This document shows positions 1 to 12,029 of a DNA stretch of 64,000 nucleotides, piece by piece. The position numbers were made by a program, and so were the translations under genes. The DNA is taken from positions 71,627,900-71,691,899 of the forward strand of contig NC_134116.1 of assembly GCF_040939455.1 (NCBI RefSeq). Direction: 5' to 3'. This DNA comes from Microcebus murinus (Eukaryota > Chordata > Mammalia > Primates > Cheirogaleidae). The notes under the pieces are model-generated. The model was not told the DNA's origin, did no database searches, and saw only the letters and a list, made by a program, of their open reading frames with translations. Every line of letters starts with the position of its first letter. Position 1 is the first letter of the stretch.

Positions 1-94
1 GCTGGGGAGTGAAGAGGGATGGACCATTGCTGCTAATTTCCTTAGCTAATTCATAATACATTAACACCCTCATTTGCATGGGCTATTACAGGTT

Positions 95-151
95 ATTTAT
101 ATTCTAATTACAGGGTATTCGAATATTGCATTTATATTCTAATTACAGGGT
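95..151. repeat. Short tandem duplication (35-bp unit)
   Basis: A 22-bp word beginning atttatattc occurs at 95-116 and again at 130-151, separated by 13 bp that contain the palindrome attcgaat. The flanks (1-94 and 152-554) contain no gene that I recognise. Local duplications of this kind can occur inside LTRs, but no LTR family could be assigned. Confidence 0.75.
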
Positions 152-554
152 TTGAGGAAAGCTTATTTGTTTCCAAGAGGGGATTGTTGTGTAAGGAGAA
201 AGATACGGGCAGCTTGTAAGAGCCCTGGACCACCAGGACCTCGTGTGCAGAGATCAAAGTGAGAAATGGTGCCTAAGAAACAGAAACCACTGACACCCTT
301 ATGGGCCAGTTAGGGGAAAATTAGGCAGAAGCAGAAAGAAAAGGGCATATCTGAAAACAGCAACTCATGATAGACTGTACAACAGCTTTAGGAAACCAGC
401 CATATGACCCACCAGTTGCTCTGCTAGGGGAGATTGGATCATTTCCTTCTTTCTGCTGTGAGGGTGGTGCCTACTTGGAGAATTTTGCTATCTTGCAATG
501 ACTAGCTCACACATCATGTTTTCTTAACCATTCAGGAGTTCCTTGGAGGCAGGA

Positions 555-675
555 ACCTTATCCTCCTACAGACAGTAAACTTCACAAGGTCAAAGACCAT
601 AGTTGCTCTTGTACAACTTTGAATCCCCCATCTCCAGGACACCATTGGCAAATAGCAGATGCTCAACGCTTTGGA
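555..675 (+). repeat. L2 LINE 3'-end fragment
   Basis: The order of a 'gtaaacttcacaaggtcaaa' type segment followed by 'tggcaaatagcagatgctca' matches the L2 3' end, whose consensus reads roughly 'gtgagctcc...agggactgtgtc...cctggcacatagtaggtgctcaat'. It is highly diverged, as expected for this old family. Confidence 0.5.
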
Positions 676-777
676 CCTGCTTCTCCCCAGCCCAACATGG
701 TCTTTGCCCAAGTATTTCCATGACTGAACTCCCCACTATTGTCTTTTCAGGGAGACCTGGGACCACTTTGTCCTGAG

Positions 778-910
778 CAACCTCCTCAGGATCTTGACTA
801 GTTATTTAACTTCTCTCTGTGTCTCAGTTCCTCCTCTTTACAGATGATGACAGTACCTACTGCAGAGGTTTGCTGTGGGGATTACATGAAGTAATGGTGT
901 CTGGAACATA
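778..910 (+). repeat. MIR SINE fragment, sense
   Basis: The block 'agttatttaacttctctctg', 'tgtctcagttcctcctcttt', 'acagatgatgacagtaccta' and a later 'ggattacatgaagtaatg' follows the MIR core order (leave-taking of the tRNA-like head, CORE domain, then the LINE-like tail). Divergence is heavy. Confidence 0.75.
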
Positions 911-1699
911 AAACACTCCTCGTAAACATGAGTACCTTTACTATTCATTCTTTCATGGTGCTTTCAGGAGTAATGTATTGTTCACAACCTAAATTGAATT
1001 CTACTTCCAAAAGAATACAAAATGCAAAATCTGAGTTTAGAAAAGACAACACTATTAAACTTTTTACATACTACTCTTCCAGGATACTGAAAAAAATTCT
1101 AAACTCTTACAGATTTCAGAGGTCCCCTGTGGCATAACTTGGCCCCAGGCTGTGATATATCAGCTGCCAGGCAGGGCCATGGCCCAGGATCCTAATGACC
1201 CAAGCCAGTGCTTCTGACATGGGATTATCAAAGCAGAAATGATGCTTTGCTGTTGCAAATCACTTTTTAAAAATGGAGTTTCTGGATAAAATTGCAAGTG
1301 CAATTATCTCCTATTCTTCTGGAGGTACAAGAATAGACTTTTGAAAACACTGGCACATTAACTCCTACTTGTGCTTCAGACTTTGAAACAGGAAGAAGGC
1401 TTAGGATCTCAGTTTCCTAAACAGTCATTAGGATGACAAAACTCCAAATTTTCTTGGGACAGTCCCAGTTTGTGCCTGTTGCTCTGGTGTCCTATTGGGT
1501 TAGCACTCCATTACACTCTCAGAAGTGTCCTAGTTTGGATGATGAATTTTATGTGTCCCCTAGTCAAAATGTAATCTCAATAAGAGAAGCAGTGAGAGAA
1601 GTTGCTGAGCCTCCAAGTCTCTCCTTTCCAGGAGAACAGAGAGAAAGCCTATTGCTCATGCTCTTCAAAATAGAGGAAAGCATGTGTTGGGGGTTACAA
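911..1699. other. No gene; possible ancient repeat
   Basis: AT-rich intergenic sequence. The part near 1,425-1,545 ('gggacagtcccagtttgtgc', 'gtgtcctagtttgga') resembles an ancient mammalian repeat that I recall but cannot name. No coding potential is evident. Confidence 0.3.
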
Positions 1700-1915
1700 T
1701 AATCATATAATCATATTTACTACCATGTACTGAGCACTTACCATGAGCAATGGCCTGTGCTAAGCATTTTTATATCCATTTTCTTACAATTCCATGAGGT
1801 AGGTATTTACTTTCCACTTACATGAGATGGCATATGGTAGAAATGGGGATTTGAACCAAAGGCAGTCTGGCCTGTGGTCTGTGCCCCACTCTGCTGTACT
1901 ATTTCTCTGTACACC
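1700..1915 (-). repeat. MIR SINE, antisense, nearly full length
   Basis: Read on the plus strand it runs 'tactgagcacttaccatgag', 'ctgtgctaagcatttttata', 'ccatgaggtaggtatttact' and 'ggggatttgaaccaaaggca'. This is the reverse complement of the MIR tail, core and tRNA-like head in order. Confidence 0.8.
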
Positions 1916-2384
1916 CTATGTATGGACTAATGGGTCCACAAAGTGGGCACTTTAAAAGGTTTCTCTGAACCTAGGGCAGCATTTTCTAAAGCAGAGGAAA
2001 GAACTGGGCTTAATTCTTAAGCAATCATACCTTCTTTGTTTGGTTCTATAATTTATGGTAGAAAATGCCTTTAAAAAGAGCTGAATGTATCTCAAATATT
2101 CCCCCCTTTGGAAGTGTCTCCAAGAGAGAGCTGGCGCAGCTGCTTTTCCTGGCCCTATTCTGCAGATTGTCCCTAGTCAGGTACTGGCATGAGGACATCC
2201 TAGGAAAATGACAAGATCAGAGCTTTGGCAGCCAACAGAGACCATGTCCGCTGGTTTACCACCTCACATCATCCTGCATTTGCAGGTACACTGCTTTTCC
2301 TGGAGGCCAATGAAAATTGTTTTTCTCTTTTTCTCTCTGTCAGTGGGGTAATCCAACCAAGTGAGAGAGAACTAGGAGAAGGGA

Positions 2385-2387
<3 letters not shown>

Positions 2388-2429
<42 letters not shown>
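2388..2429. repeat. (GT)n microsatellite
   Basis: An uninterrupted run of about 21 GT units. Pure runs this long are normally polymorphic and can form Z-DNA. A chance ORF of 68 codons ends inside it and is not a gene. Confidence 0.97.
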
Positions 2430-2433
<4 letters not shown>

Positions 2434-5400
2434 AAAAGTAACAGTAATTTAGATCATTCAGTCATGGTTTCACATAGAAGTGGTGAGGTGAATTGATTTA
2501 CCTCTCTGGGATCCTTTCAGGATTTTAGAGCTATAGAAAGAAGGATTTAGGTGACACAAAATGGCTTTGATGCATGTGTTCAAATCCAATAACTTCTGCA
2601 ATAAAAAAAAAAAAAGCTTCAGAATAGAAAATCTTTTAGGTATCTATTACTTTTGTATATGAAACTTTGAAAATACTATAAGGCTAGAAACAGTTCTGAA
2701 GTTCTAGGAAATGCTCACTGAGAACAAAGATAAATATTCCACGTATTTACTGAACAGTTTCTACCATTGGATCATTAAAGCATATTTTAACTGTGAGGAA
2801 ATTGATGTTGTGTAAGTCTAGAATTCATGGGGTGATTTGTTCCTTAAAGGAGTTCTGACATGTCTTTGGCAAAAGCTTTCAGATGCAATGGATTGATGCC
2901 ACTCAGAACTGTTAGCTCAGGGATATAAATCAGGTTGTGGCATGAATAAGGTACATTAGAAGTCTAATGTTCTGATATAAGGTAAGAAGAAATGACGTTA
3001 TTTAAACAATTCATGTTTATATGGTGGCCATCTTTTAACAAAAAATCTTTTCAAGGTATTAAAAATGATCATTGAATCCTCAAATGTAGTTTTGTTCTCA
3101 GACAAAAGAGTAGTGTTTAGGCTGTCTGAAGAATCCATTTGACTGAAAGATACAAACAAATGTGGTCTTGTTTTCATCTCTGGGTCCTTCTGAGAGCCCA
3201 ATGTACAGGGTTCAGACAAGAAGCTCAAAGTGGTGTTAGGAGTGAAAATGAGCTTTTTGCTATGTCTGCTCATTTATAATGCCACCCTGGGCTAAGAGGC
3301 AAGGCCTGGGGTGCTGCTCCCAAATTTACAGCACCTTCTTCTGTGACCTTGGAAGCCAGGCTGAATTCATCTATTCTGCAATTGGCTTTCACATAAAATG
3401 GTTGTGTAATAAAACTCAGAACCAGCCTGAGAGGAAAGTACATAACAACATCTGCTTTTAAAACTTTTTTAACATTATTCTGAAGATGCAATCAAACATA
3501 ACCTGGCTGTTATGTGCAGCAATTACATTTTAAAAGTTGTGCCAATCATTCACGTAGAGCTCAATACAGAAAAGGAGGCTGCAGATGCAATCTATGAAAG
3601 ATGTTCAGCAGCAAATATGAATTTTCTTTCACTTTTCCCCCACAATTTAACATCCACTAAGCTGGATAATGACTAAGTAATAGATATGAAAAATATGTTA
3701 TTAAATATATATATGTGTGTGTATGTACATATTTAGAGGCCAGTATATGTTGTTTCTTTGTGTTAGGTACACCTGGAGTCAATCTTATGAATAAGGCAGA
3801 TGGGGGATGATTATGATTTTGATTACAAGAATCTGGTATGAGGCTATAGTACTCATTTAGAACTTCCATTTATGTGCCATAAAAAAGAGGGTGTACTGTG
3901 AGTAAAGGTAACCATCAAATCCTTTCATAAATAGCATTAGGTAGCATTTGGATGACAAGAGGAATTTAAAAGGTAAGGACTTTCTAAATGCCCAAAAAGG
4001 GTTAAATTAAATGAGTGGCAGGCTGAACAATATAGCTGACATTATCAAGCACTGCTTATCATTATTGTTATTTACAATTCAACACATACATCTTAACAGA
4101 AATTAAATACATTTTTTTGGAGAATTTCCGGATAAATCCATCACACAAAATGAAAAATAACAGTTCAGACGAGTGACACTTTTGCCCTTTTGAAGTGATG
4201 GGAGTGACACTTTCCAGCACTAATACTATGTTTATTCAGGTCTTGGATTATCATTTCATTGATCATTATTCAGTTCCATGAATTATCACTATTCTCTTAA
4301 AAGAAATTATGTCTTGCTCACTGTATCTTAAAATAGAAATGCAAAAAAAAGTAGATAGGACATCATGGCATATTTATCAATCTTCAGGAAAACAGTGAGA
4401 CTTTGTCCTTGTAGAAAAGGAGGTAGCTGACTGATTTGTTTCTTTCTGAAATACATTTTTTTTAGCAAAGTAAAACCTGCAAATAAGGTTAGAAAATACA
4501 ATATATACCAGTGATGAGAAATGATAAAATCTGGTGATCATTGTTTTGCCAACATTTTTTTCCCACAAAAGCACCAAAAAGTTTTTGTTCTCACTTTGAT
4601 TCCAACCCATTTTCTAGACTTGAGGGATACTTTGAAGCAAAATTTCTTCTTGAATACATCAAAGTTGATATAAAGATATGTAAGTAGATTGAGATACAGT
4701 GGAAAGAATGCTAACCTACTAACGATTTTATGAATATGATTCATAATTACATTGTAATTTACATCAAAATATAATTCTGGAAAAATATCATAGACTCACT
4801 TTCAATGTTCTAAATAATATATATGGTCAAATTAGTGCTGAATATTGGTGAGGAACCAGCTCACTAAGGCTAGAATGTTCTAGAACATTTTCCAAAGACA
4901 GCAAGCAATAGGAATGGCCAGCCCAGAAAATGATTACGTGAGAACTCAAGAGTTGATGTCTTAGCCTAGCCTCAATAATTCATATTCGGTCTTTGGCTTT
5001 AAGTAAATTGCCCACAATGTGTTTGATTATGTATATTAACTGCAGATGGACAGTATCACTATCAACCTGTATCAATTAGTGTCATTTGCTAAATAAAGCT
5101 AGAAAATGCAGTGATGATTCCATTGAATGACAAAAACTGGTCTCCTTCTGCAACATGATGATCAGGAATTTTTATTGTGACCATTACCTAATAAACTCTA
5201 TTTAAGCTTTTATGATGGATGATTTTCTTTTTATTTCAAATTTAGTAAAAGTGTGTTGCCATGACAGCATTCTTTATTTCCACTATTGTAACCATAATTT
5301 TTATGACACATTACTTTTATATGCTCACTGGACATCATGAAAACATTTTAACTTGATCTTTGAATATGCCATTTTGAATACTGGAAGCATTCATGTTTAC

Positions 5401-8235
5401 AGACATTTAAAGAAATAAGGTAAAAATTAGCAGCTTATAGCACCTTGTCATGCTATTCTAGAAATCTAAAACTTCAATTGATCAAAATGCAACAAATAAA
5501 CTGTGATAGAGGTTTGATTAAAATAAACAAACAAACAGAAAAATTCCAGGTTATTTCTTAGCTTCAGCACTTTTTAGCCCAAAGCTCATAGCTGCATCTA
5601 TATACCTAGTACAATAAGCTATAGGAGTCAGCATTATGGCTAGGAATGCTAGTATTTCCTCTACCATCAAGATGAAATCATATCTTGTGTACACTATTAA
5701 CCAATGTAAGAACATGAAAATGATATTCTAAGTGCTTTTAGAAAAGTAAGCTGAAATATCTTTTCAATATCTATATGATTTTATGAACCTTCCAGATAAC
5801 TGTGGTTTTAATTTAAGAACTCAGTAAATGTTTAGGATCAACAGGTGTCACCCGGCATTCCCTCAAAATGAGAGTGATGTATTTTTTCTTTCATGTTGCT
5901 AGAATTTGTGACAGTGTGATATATTTTGGAATATCACTAAAAGTACACACAGTTTTATAAATCCTCACTGCTTATGCTAGTCAAGGATTATAGTGTAAGA
6001 AAGAGACTACCAAGGTAGGTCTTTCTCTAATCTCATAAAACTGTGATTTATTTAAAGTTCCCTGGGCTGGACAGAGCACTGATCATTTCCACCAGTATAT
6101 AACACCCACTGGGGGGACAGCAGGAACTTGGGATCTCATTTATAAAGACTGGAACATCTTTAAAAAACATACAGGTTCATATCTCAAAGGGATTCATAAT
6201 GAATGCCAACTGAGTTAATTATTGCCTAAGAAGATCTGAATCTTTTTACCTCAGTGACTCTACAATAGTAAGACAAGAATGGGAGAAAAGTTAGGGAAAA
6301 AAAATTATTTTCTTGTATCTACCATATTATAGCTAATGAGGTGATGAGGGAAGGCAAAGAAAAATTAGGATGGTGGGACTCACAGAGTCTCACTACTGAA
6401 TAGGTACAAGAACACTTGTGTTTTGGCAGGCAGCTCTGCCAGCTAAAGCATACTCAGAACTATTATATGAAGAACAAGATACAATTCCATAGCCTTAGAT
6501 TTTTACAAAAATTCTTCCTCTTTATTTTATTTAATTATTGGCACCTTTTATCCTTGGATAAGACTATATTAGCAAGTTAAAGTGGGTCACTGGGGACTCA
6601 GTGAAATGCAGTTCAGAATGCAGCATTGCATCTTGGAGAATGGATATGTTGAATCTCTATAGGCAAAGTACATAATCCACACCTCTGAAGAGAAAATCAG
6701 TATGCAGTGGCAGCCAGCGGCAGGCCAATTTTGAATAAGTATCAGCAAATTAACTTGTCCTTAGGCTTTAAAGGAAATCTTTCCTAGAGGCTTGGAGAGT
6801 GGTGGAGAAGTAGGAAATGGGTGTGAAAGCCAGCCAATAAAAGGTCTCAGGGGTCTCATTAAAATAAGCAGAGGGTAAGAAGCAGTTGAGGATGCAAAGA
6901 AATAAGAGGGGCTGGGACGCAGTGGCTAATGAGTGAGGGATCAAGGGACCTGAAATTTGCAATCTGAATAAGCAGCTGCTTTGCTAGGCTCTGGGAAACC
7001 CATTTCATTTCTCCATTCCTCTGGCACCTTGCCTTTAAAGCAACTTATCAAACTTACCTCATGGGGCAGGTGTTAGAAACAGATCACAAAAGCAAGCTTG
7101 AAGATTTTTGCAAATATACAAAAATTACATAAAAGTAAAAGAATAACAATGACTGTTGGAACATATTATGTACATTATATTGGATTCAATAAAAGGCTTT
7201 TATTTGCCTTTGACATGCATTTTATTTTTTTAATATTTATAAACCAAATGATACTGAGATCGTATTACTTATCTAAAATACTCTACAAACCTTCTAAGAT
7301 TGTTGCCACATTAGAAGCAAATTAAAGATTTATAATATGAGACAGTGTTTCTGACAGAAAAGGACCAGGGAGAGATGCAGTGAGACAGTACTGATTTTTT
7401 TGCCCAGCAATTCCTTGACTCTGGAAGGTTGAAAAAAATGATGTTAAAATTCAGCAGTATTTCCTTTCTGTTTGCTTTTTATTCTATCCCATATAAAGGT
7501 TGATATCAGTTTATATGGTATACACATATGACAAAGAATACCACATAGTGTCATTTATAATTCTCATATATATCACATATCTAATTTAAAATAGATTTAA
7601 CCTAGAAACTATAGTGTTTTTCTAGAACACATGTATATTAGTTTCTAGACTTTGACAAAGTGAAAGCCCAATAAAAATCCTTATGAATCACCTGAATGTT
7701 TATGTTAAGGCCAAGCCACAAAGTTGGCTCTATCTAGAAACTTCAAACAAACAAGCTGGAATATTAAAAAAAAAAGTTATGACTCGTGGCAGGGTTGTTT
7801 TCACTTCTAAATAAGACAACATGTAAGGGCAGCCCTTGGCAATTTCATTATTAGTTTAAACAATACACTTATAACTCTCTTCTAGAACATTTGAAATAAT
7901 AGTAACCAACAATTTCCAGTTAGAGTGTTGATTATTGTTGATTTCCTAATGAGCTGACATTGTTGTTATTTTATCAATGAAGTATAATTTGAAGTGCAAT
8001 CAGCACTTCTAAACATAAAGTGTGCTTTCCTGTGGTATTTGGCCAGCAGAGTTGTAGTAGGCTAACATGGAGTAGGAGTTGAGTCAAGAACCCCACCTGC
8101 AACCCAAGGCAGGCCAGAAGCATAACTGTCCATTTATACCATTTAGGCCCAGACTTCTGCCTTCACACACAGTCTTAAGCTTGACAAGGCTAAGAAGCTT
8201 CTAGTGACTCTCTTTTTGAAAGAATCGCACAATAA
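2430..8235. other. 5.8 kb of mostly unique AT-rich sequence, no gene
   Basis: I see no recognisable transposon, exon or RNA gene here. Small features are an A-tract near 2,602, an alternating AT/TG stretch near 3,703-3,732, and many short AT-rich tracts. The longest open frames are under 92 codons and have no recognisable domains. The part at about 7,840-8,010 has many TAAT-type cores and could be regulatory, but this cannot be decided from one sequence. Confidence 0.55.
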
Positions 8236-8495
8236 TCATAATCATGAACAGTTATTGTGTATTGACTATCAGCCCTGAGCAAACAGTATTTCATGTAACC
8301 CTCAATGTCATTGTAGCTGTTTCCACTCCCAGTTTATAAAAGATGAAACTCAGGGTTGGGACTCAGGCCATAAGTTACATGATTTTCCCAAGGTCAGAAG
8401 CACATAGGAAACTGATCTGGGATTTGAATGCAGGTCTATCTGATTCAAATGTCTGTGCATCCCCTATACTGCAGTGTCTCCCTAGGGCAGATGAA
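8236..8495 (-). repeat. MIR SINE, antisense
   Basis: The plus strand shows 'attgtgtattgactatcagc', 'catgtaaccctcaatgtcat', 'ttttcccaaggtcagaagca' and 'gatttgaatgcaggtctatc'. This is the reverse-complement order of a MIR from tail to head. Confidence 0.8.
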
Positions 8496-8746
8496 TGTGC
8501 AGCCAGTTCAGTAATTCCTGTCTGCCTTGCCATGGAGATTCAGGAGCCTGTTACAGTGAAGGAAAAGAGTTAATCAGTGTACATTCTTTTCAGTCTTCCT
8601 ACTTCAGTCCTTCAAAGAGTTTTGATTTATCTAAGGCATCTCTTCTTCACATAGACTGACTATGTTTTTACCAAATTCAACTCTGATTATGTGAGATTCC
8701 TGCTGAGTGAAGTCAAAGTTAGTTGCCTTAATGCATATTAGAACAG

Positions 8747-8890
8747 GTTCATTTCAATATAATTCTGAGAAAAGAGAAAGGATCCATTCTAGCTCAAACT
8801 TCACAGCTCAACTTGAACTTTGAAGTTGCTCAGAAGGGTTCTTTCTGATCTGGAGGGAAAACATGATTGGAACAAAGGTGACTAAGCTAG
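8747..8890 (+). repeat. Unclassified dispersed repeat, copy A
   Basis: About 145 bp, including 'cagctcaacttgaacttt' and 'gaagttgctcagaag', align in direct orientation to 19,706-19,855 with scattered mismatches. The two copies are about 11 kb apart in otherwise unrelated surroundings, so this is a dispersed repeat rather than a local duplication. I do not recognise the family. Confidence 0.8.
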
Positions 8891-9008
8891 TTATGAATAA
8901 ATAAATGTATTAGTATCATGCACAAAGGAGAAAGAATAAAGGAAGGGACGTCTCCAGTTCAATTTCTGGAATAAATAAAAGAAAAATATTGGAAGTGTAT
9001 GTTTGCAC

Positions 9009-9037
9009 AAGTGTGTGTGGGGTGTGTGTGTCTGTGT

Positions 9038-9099
<62 letters not shown>
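9009..9099. repeat. Compound (TG)-rich and (GA)n microsatellite
   Basis: An imperfect TG-rich stretch (9,009-9,039) adjoins a pure GA run of about 28 units (9,044-9,099). The purine-rich strand is on plus. Long pure GA/CT runs can form triplex (H-) DNA and are length-variable. The antisense serine-leucine frames across it are repeat artefacts. Confidence 0.97.
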
Positions 9100-9101
<2 letters not shown>

Positions 9102-9514
9102 AGGAATAACAAAATATGTATTCACCCAAACTCATTACCTTGTTAAACAAAGATTACTGTCTTAGAAACAGCCTAAATTATGCAAAACAAATAAATCTAG
9201 GCTGATTTATACTACAGTGGTGGGACTCTGTTAAATAGCTTCAACTTTCGTCTCACTGCTATGGCTGCTTAGCACAGAAAAGGAAGGGGCCCCACAACGG
9301 AGCCCTGGAGATTGGGCCACAAATGACATGAAATATATAAATTAAGGTCCTGGCCAATTGGTAGCTTTGGGTCCTCACACTCAGAAGAGCTTCTCCACCT
9401 TTTGGACCATGTCCATAGTCATGAAGGACAACCTCAGCTTTTTATCTTTAGGTAGAAAAGAACATGATATCTATCTTATAGCATAGAGGTACCTATCTAC
9501 AAATGGATAGATGA

Positions 9515-9612
9515 ATCCTACCTGAATTTTGAGGACAGACACCTTACAGTTTAGCACAATGCTTTATACACAATGAGTATTTAAATAATGTTTGTTAATA
9601 AAAGAATAAATG
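9515..9612 (+). repeat. L2/MIR-type 3' tail
   Basis: The order 'gacagacaccttacagttta', 'gcacaatgctttatacaca' and 'atgagtatttaaataatg' resembles the L2 3' terminus ('...gcacagtgcctggcacatag...gctcaataaatg'). Short and diverged. Confidence 0.45.
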
Positions 9613-10548
9613 CCCTTTATGGTCATTCAAAATAACAATAATTCCGCCACTTGAAAAAGTAAATGACAAATTAACACTTTATTGATTTCAGCAGAAAAAA
9701 TACAATGAAATAATGTTTGTGGGGAAAAAGGTGGCTTAATAATATGAAAATAGAGAAAGGAATTTTATTCATGAAGGTTGCAACAGGATTATTCTATTTC
9801 CTTTTATCAGAATCAATTTTGTAATGATATTATTCAAAGTTTGTTAATTCTTTGGTCTTGATGTTCATGTTTTGTTTTCTTTTGTTTTTGAGCTAGGGTA
9901 AGACCAATCTCCTAATTTACACATTGGCAAACATGTAATCAAAGTGTAGACATCTCAAGGTAGATTCACAGACAGGTGAACCTCCACTTTCTAGGCTTGT
10001 CATTCTCCAGTTGGGATATGTGTTCACACCCTTTCATACAGTAATGATGACACTCAGCCTGCAGCCTGGAGCATACAAGATGAGGAAGGAAGTGGGTGAC
10101 AGGTTTCTTAGGTTGGCTTCCTAGAATAGGCAAAGGAGATTACATGATCTTGCTGATAGAAAATACTTCACTACACATTCTAAAATGGAGGAGGTGCTTG
10201 CAGGAATAGCTTCTCCTCAGAGATGTAAGTAATAACAGCTTTATTTTCCTTTAGATTGTACCAAATGTTTTCTCAAATACTGTAGGTTAAGCCCATTTAT
10301 TGATCATTCATGCTTTATTGTCTATTCTACAGTCAGATCCATGTGTAGTTAAAGATTAGGTAGAAATAATAGAATATTTGATTGGGAGATGGGGGTAAAG
10401 CTTGAGATACTGAAGGAAAAAAAAGATCTGTTTAGTTGAGAGGATGAAAAGACTAGACAGTTCCACTTATGTTCTTAAACTAATCTCCCCTTCCTCTCTT
10501 TCTCCTTCTGCTGTCTTTGAGATGGTCACCTCTGTTTCTGAGACAGGT
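9613..10548. other. Unique sequence, no gene seen
   Basis: AT-rich sequence without a recognisable repeat, exon or RNA gene. The purine/pyrimidine composition is unremarkable. Confidence 0.5.
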
Positions 10549-10551
10549 ATG

Positions 10552-10589
10552 GGTGTGTGTATGTGTGTGTGTGTGTGTATTTGTGTGTG
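10552..10589. repeat. Interrupted (TG)n microsatellite
   Basis: GT/TG units interrupted by single 'a' positions (gtat, gtatt). It is less pure than the run at 2,388, so it is likely older and less mutable. Confidence 0.9.
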
Positions 10590-10800
10590 GGTATCCATGT
10601 ATTTCTGAGATAGTGACAGTCTATCCACAGACAATGCCAAGAGCCTCTCATGTAAAATTTTCTTGTTTACATTGTATAAGAAGCAAAATATAAGGCCATA
10701 TCAGAGTAGAATATTTTAAATGAGATTTTTAGAATGATTCTGGGAGGTATATACATTTAAGAATTCTTTTAGTACCATTAGGTACCATTAGTAACTTCTT

Positions 10801-11140
<340 letters not shown>

Positions 11141-11141
11141 T

Positions 11142-11654
11142 GACCAAGAGAATTAACAAAATCTCTAAATGTGTTCTTAGACACTATTGTCAATTTTCTG
11201 TGTAAGACTAGATGCCCAATTTTGGCCTATTTCCTAGGGCACTGCTAAGGTTATCCTTAAGGATAGGCTTGGCTCCTGCCCATGCCCATATCCCTGGGAA
11301 GATGATCTCTTAGCATGAAGAGGCTAACATATCTCCTCTACCTCATCCCTCTTCTGCTCACTCCTGTGCCCAGGCCATCTCCTACTCTATTCTCAGAAAA
11401 GGAGCTCTGCTCTGCCCCTCAGAAGAGAAGGGCCGAACTATAACCAAAAGTAACAGAACAGCCACTGCTGCCTGAGATGGTGGTACCCACCCCACCTCCC
11501 ACTGCTGCCAACATACTCCAGCTGAACAGGGAAACATTCTCACATGGGTCCTGACAGCCTGAACTTGCTCTGCGTGGAAGGAAATGCCACTTTTAGGCAC
11601 TGAGGCCACTGAGCATATCATGAGAGGAGGTAGTTGGAGTGAAGTAGGAAGAAC
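11142..11654. other. Unique sequence, no gene
   Basis: Moderately GC-richer than its surroundings (11,240-11,600). A 79-codon antisense frame (11,382-11,621) has no recognisable domain and no splice context that I trust. Confidence 0.45.
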
Positions 11655-11760
11655 AACCAGTTAGTCACCCAAGTCCCAATTCTGACACCTGACCAGCTGG
11701 GTGATCTCAAGCAAGTTGCCTTGGATTAAACTAAATTGTCCATAACTAATCTAGACCAAC
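11655..11760 (+). repeat. MIR SINE fragment, sense
   Basis: 'caattctgacacctgacc' followed by 'ctgggtgatctcaagcaag' and 'ttgccttgg' corresponds to the tRNA-like head and core start of MIR ('...ctgtgtgaccttgggcaagt'). Confidence 0.6.
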
Positions 11761-11924
11761 CGTTGGTGAGATACAAACCCTATCCAGCCCTCTAATTACT
11801 TGCATTCAAATAATGAGACTCACTTAATATTTCACAGACATTATTGAATAACTACTGTATTGACCTTAGGAGATTAAAAAGAAATAAAAGCTGCATCTGA
11901 GAGTCCCTTTGTTCTTTCACAAAT

Positions 11925-12020
11925 ATTGAGTCTGTACTACATGTCCAATGCTGAGCAGGACATTGGGGATTCAGAGACGGATTATTCTGGCCCTGTAAAA
12001 CGAATTGAGAAGTGTTTCCT
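11925..12020 (+). repeat. Ancient mammalian repeat fragment
   Basis: The order 'attgagtctgtactacatgt', 'ccaatgctgagcaggacatt', 'ggggattcagagacggatta' fits a common ancient repeat whose consensus reads 'tgagcacctactatgtgcca...ggcactggggatacagagatgaataag'. I am not certain of its formal family name. Related fragments are at 34,545, 43,185, 44,575 and 61,855. Confidence 0.5.
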
Positions 12021-12029
12021 CTTACACAA

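Noticed and set aside
8891..9125. Serine-leucine repeat proteins on the minus strand
   Set aside because: They are translations of the (GA/CT)n microsatellite.
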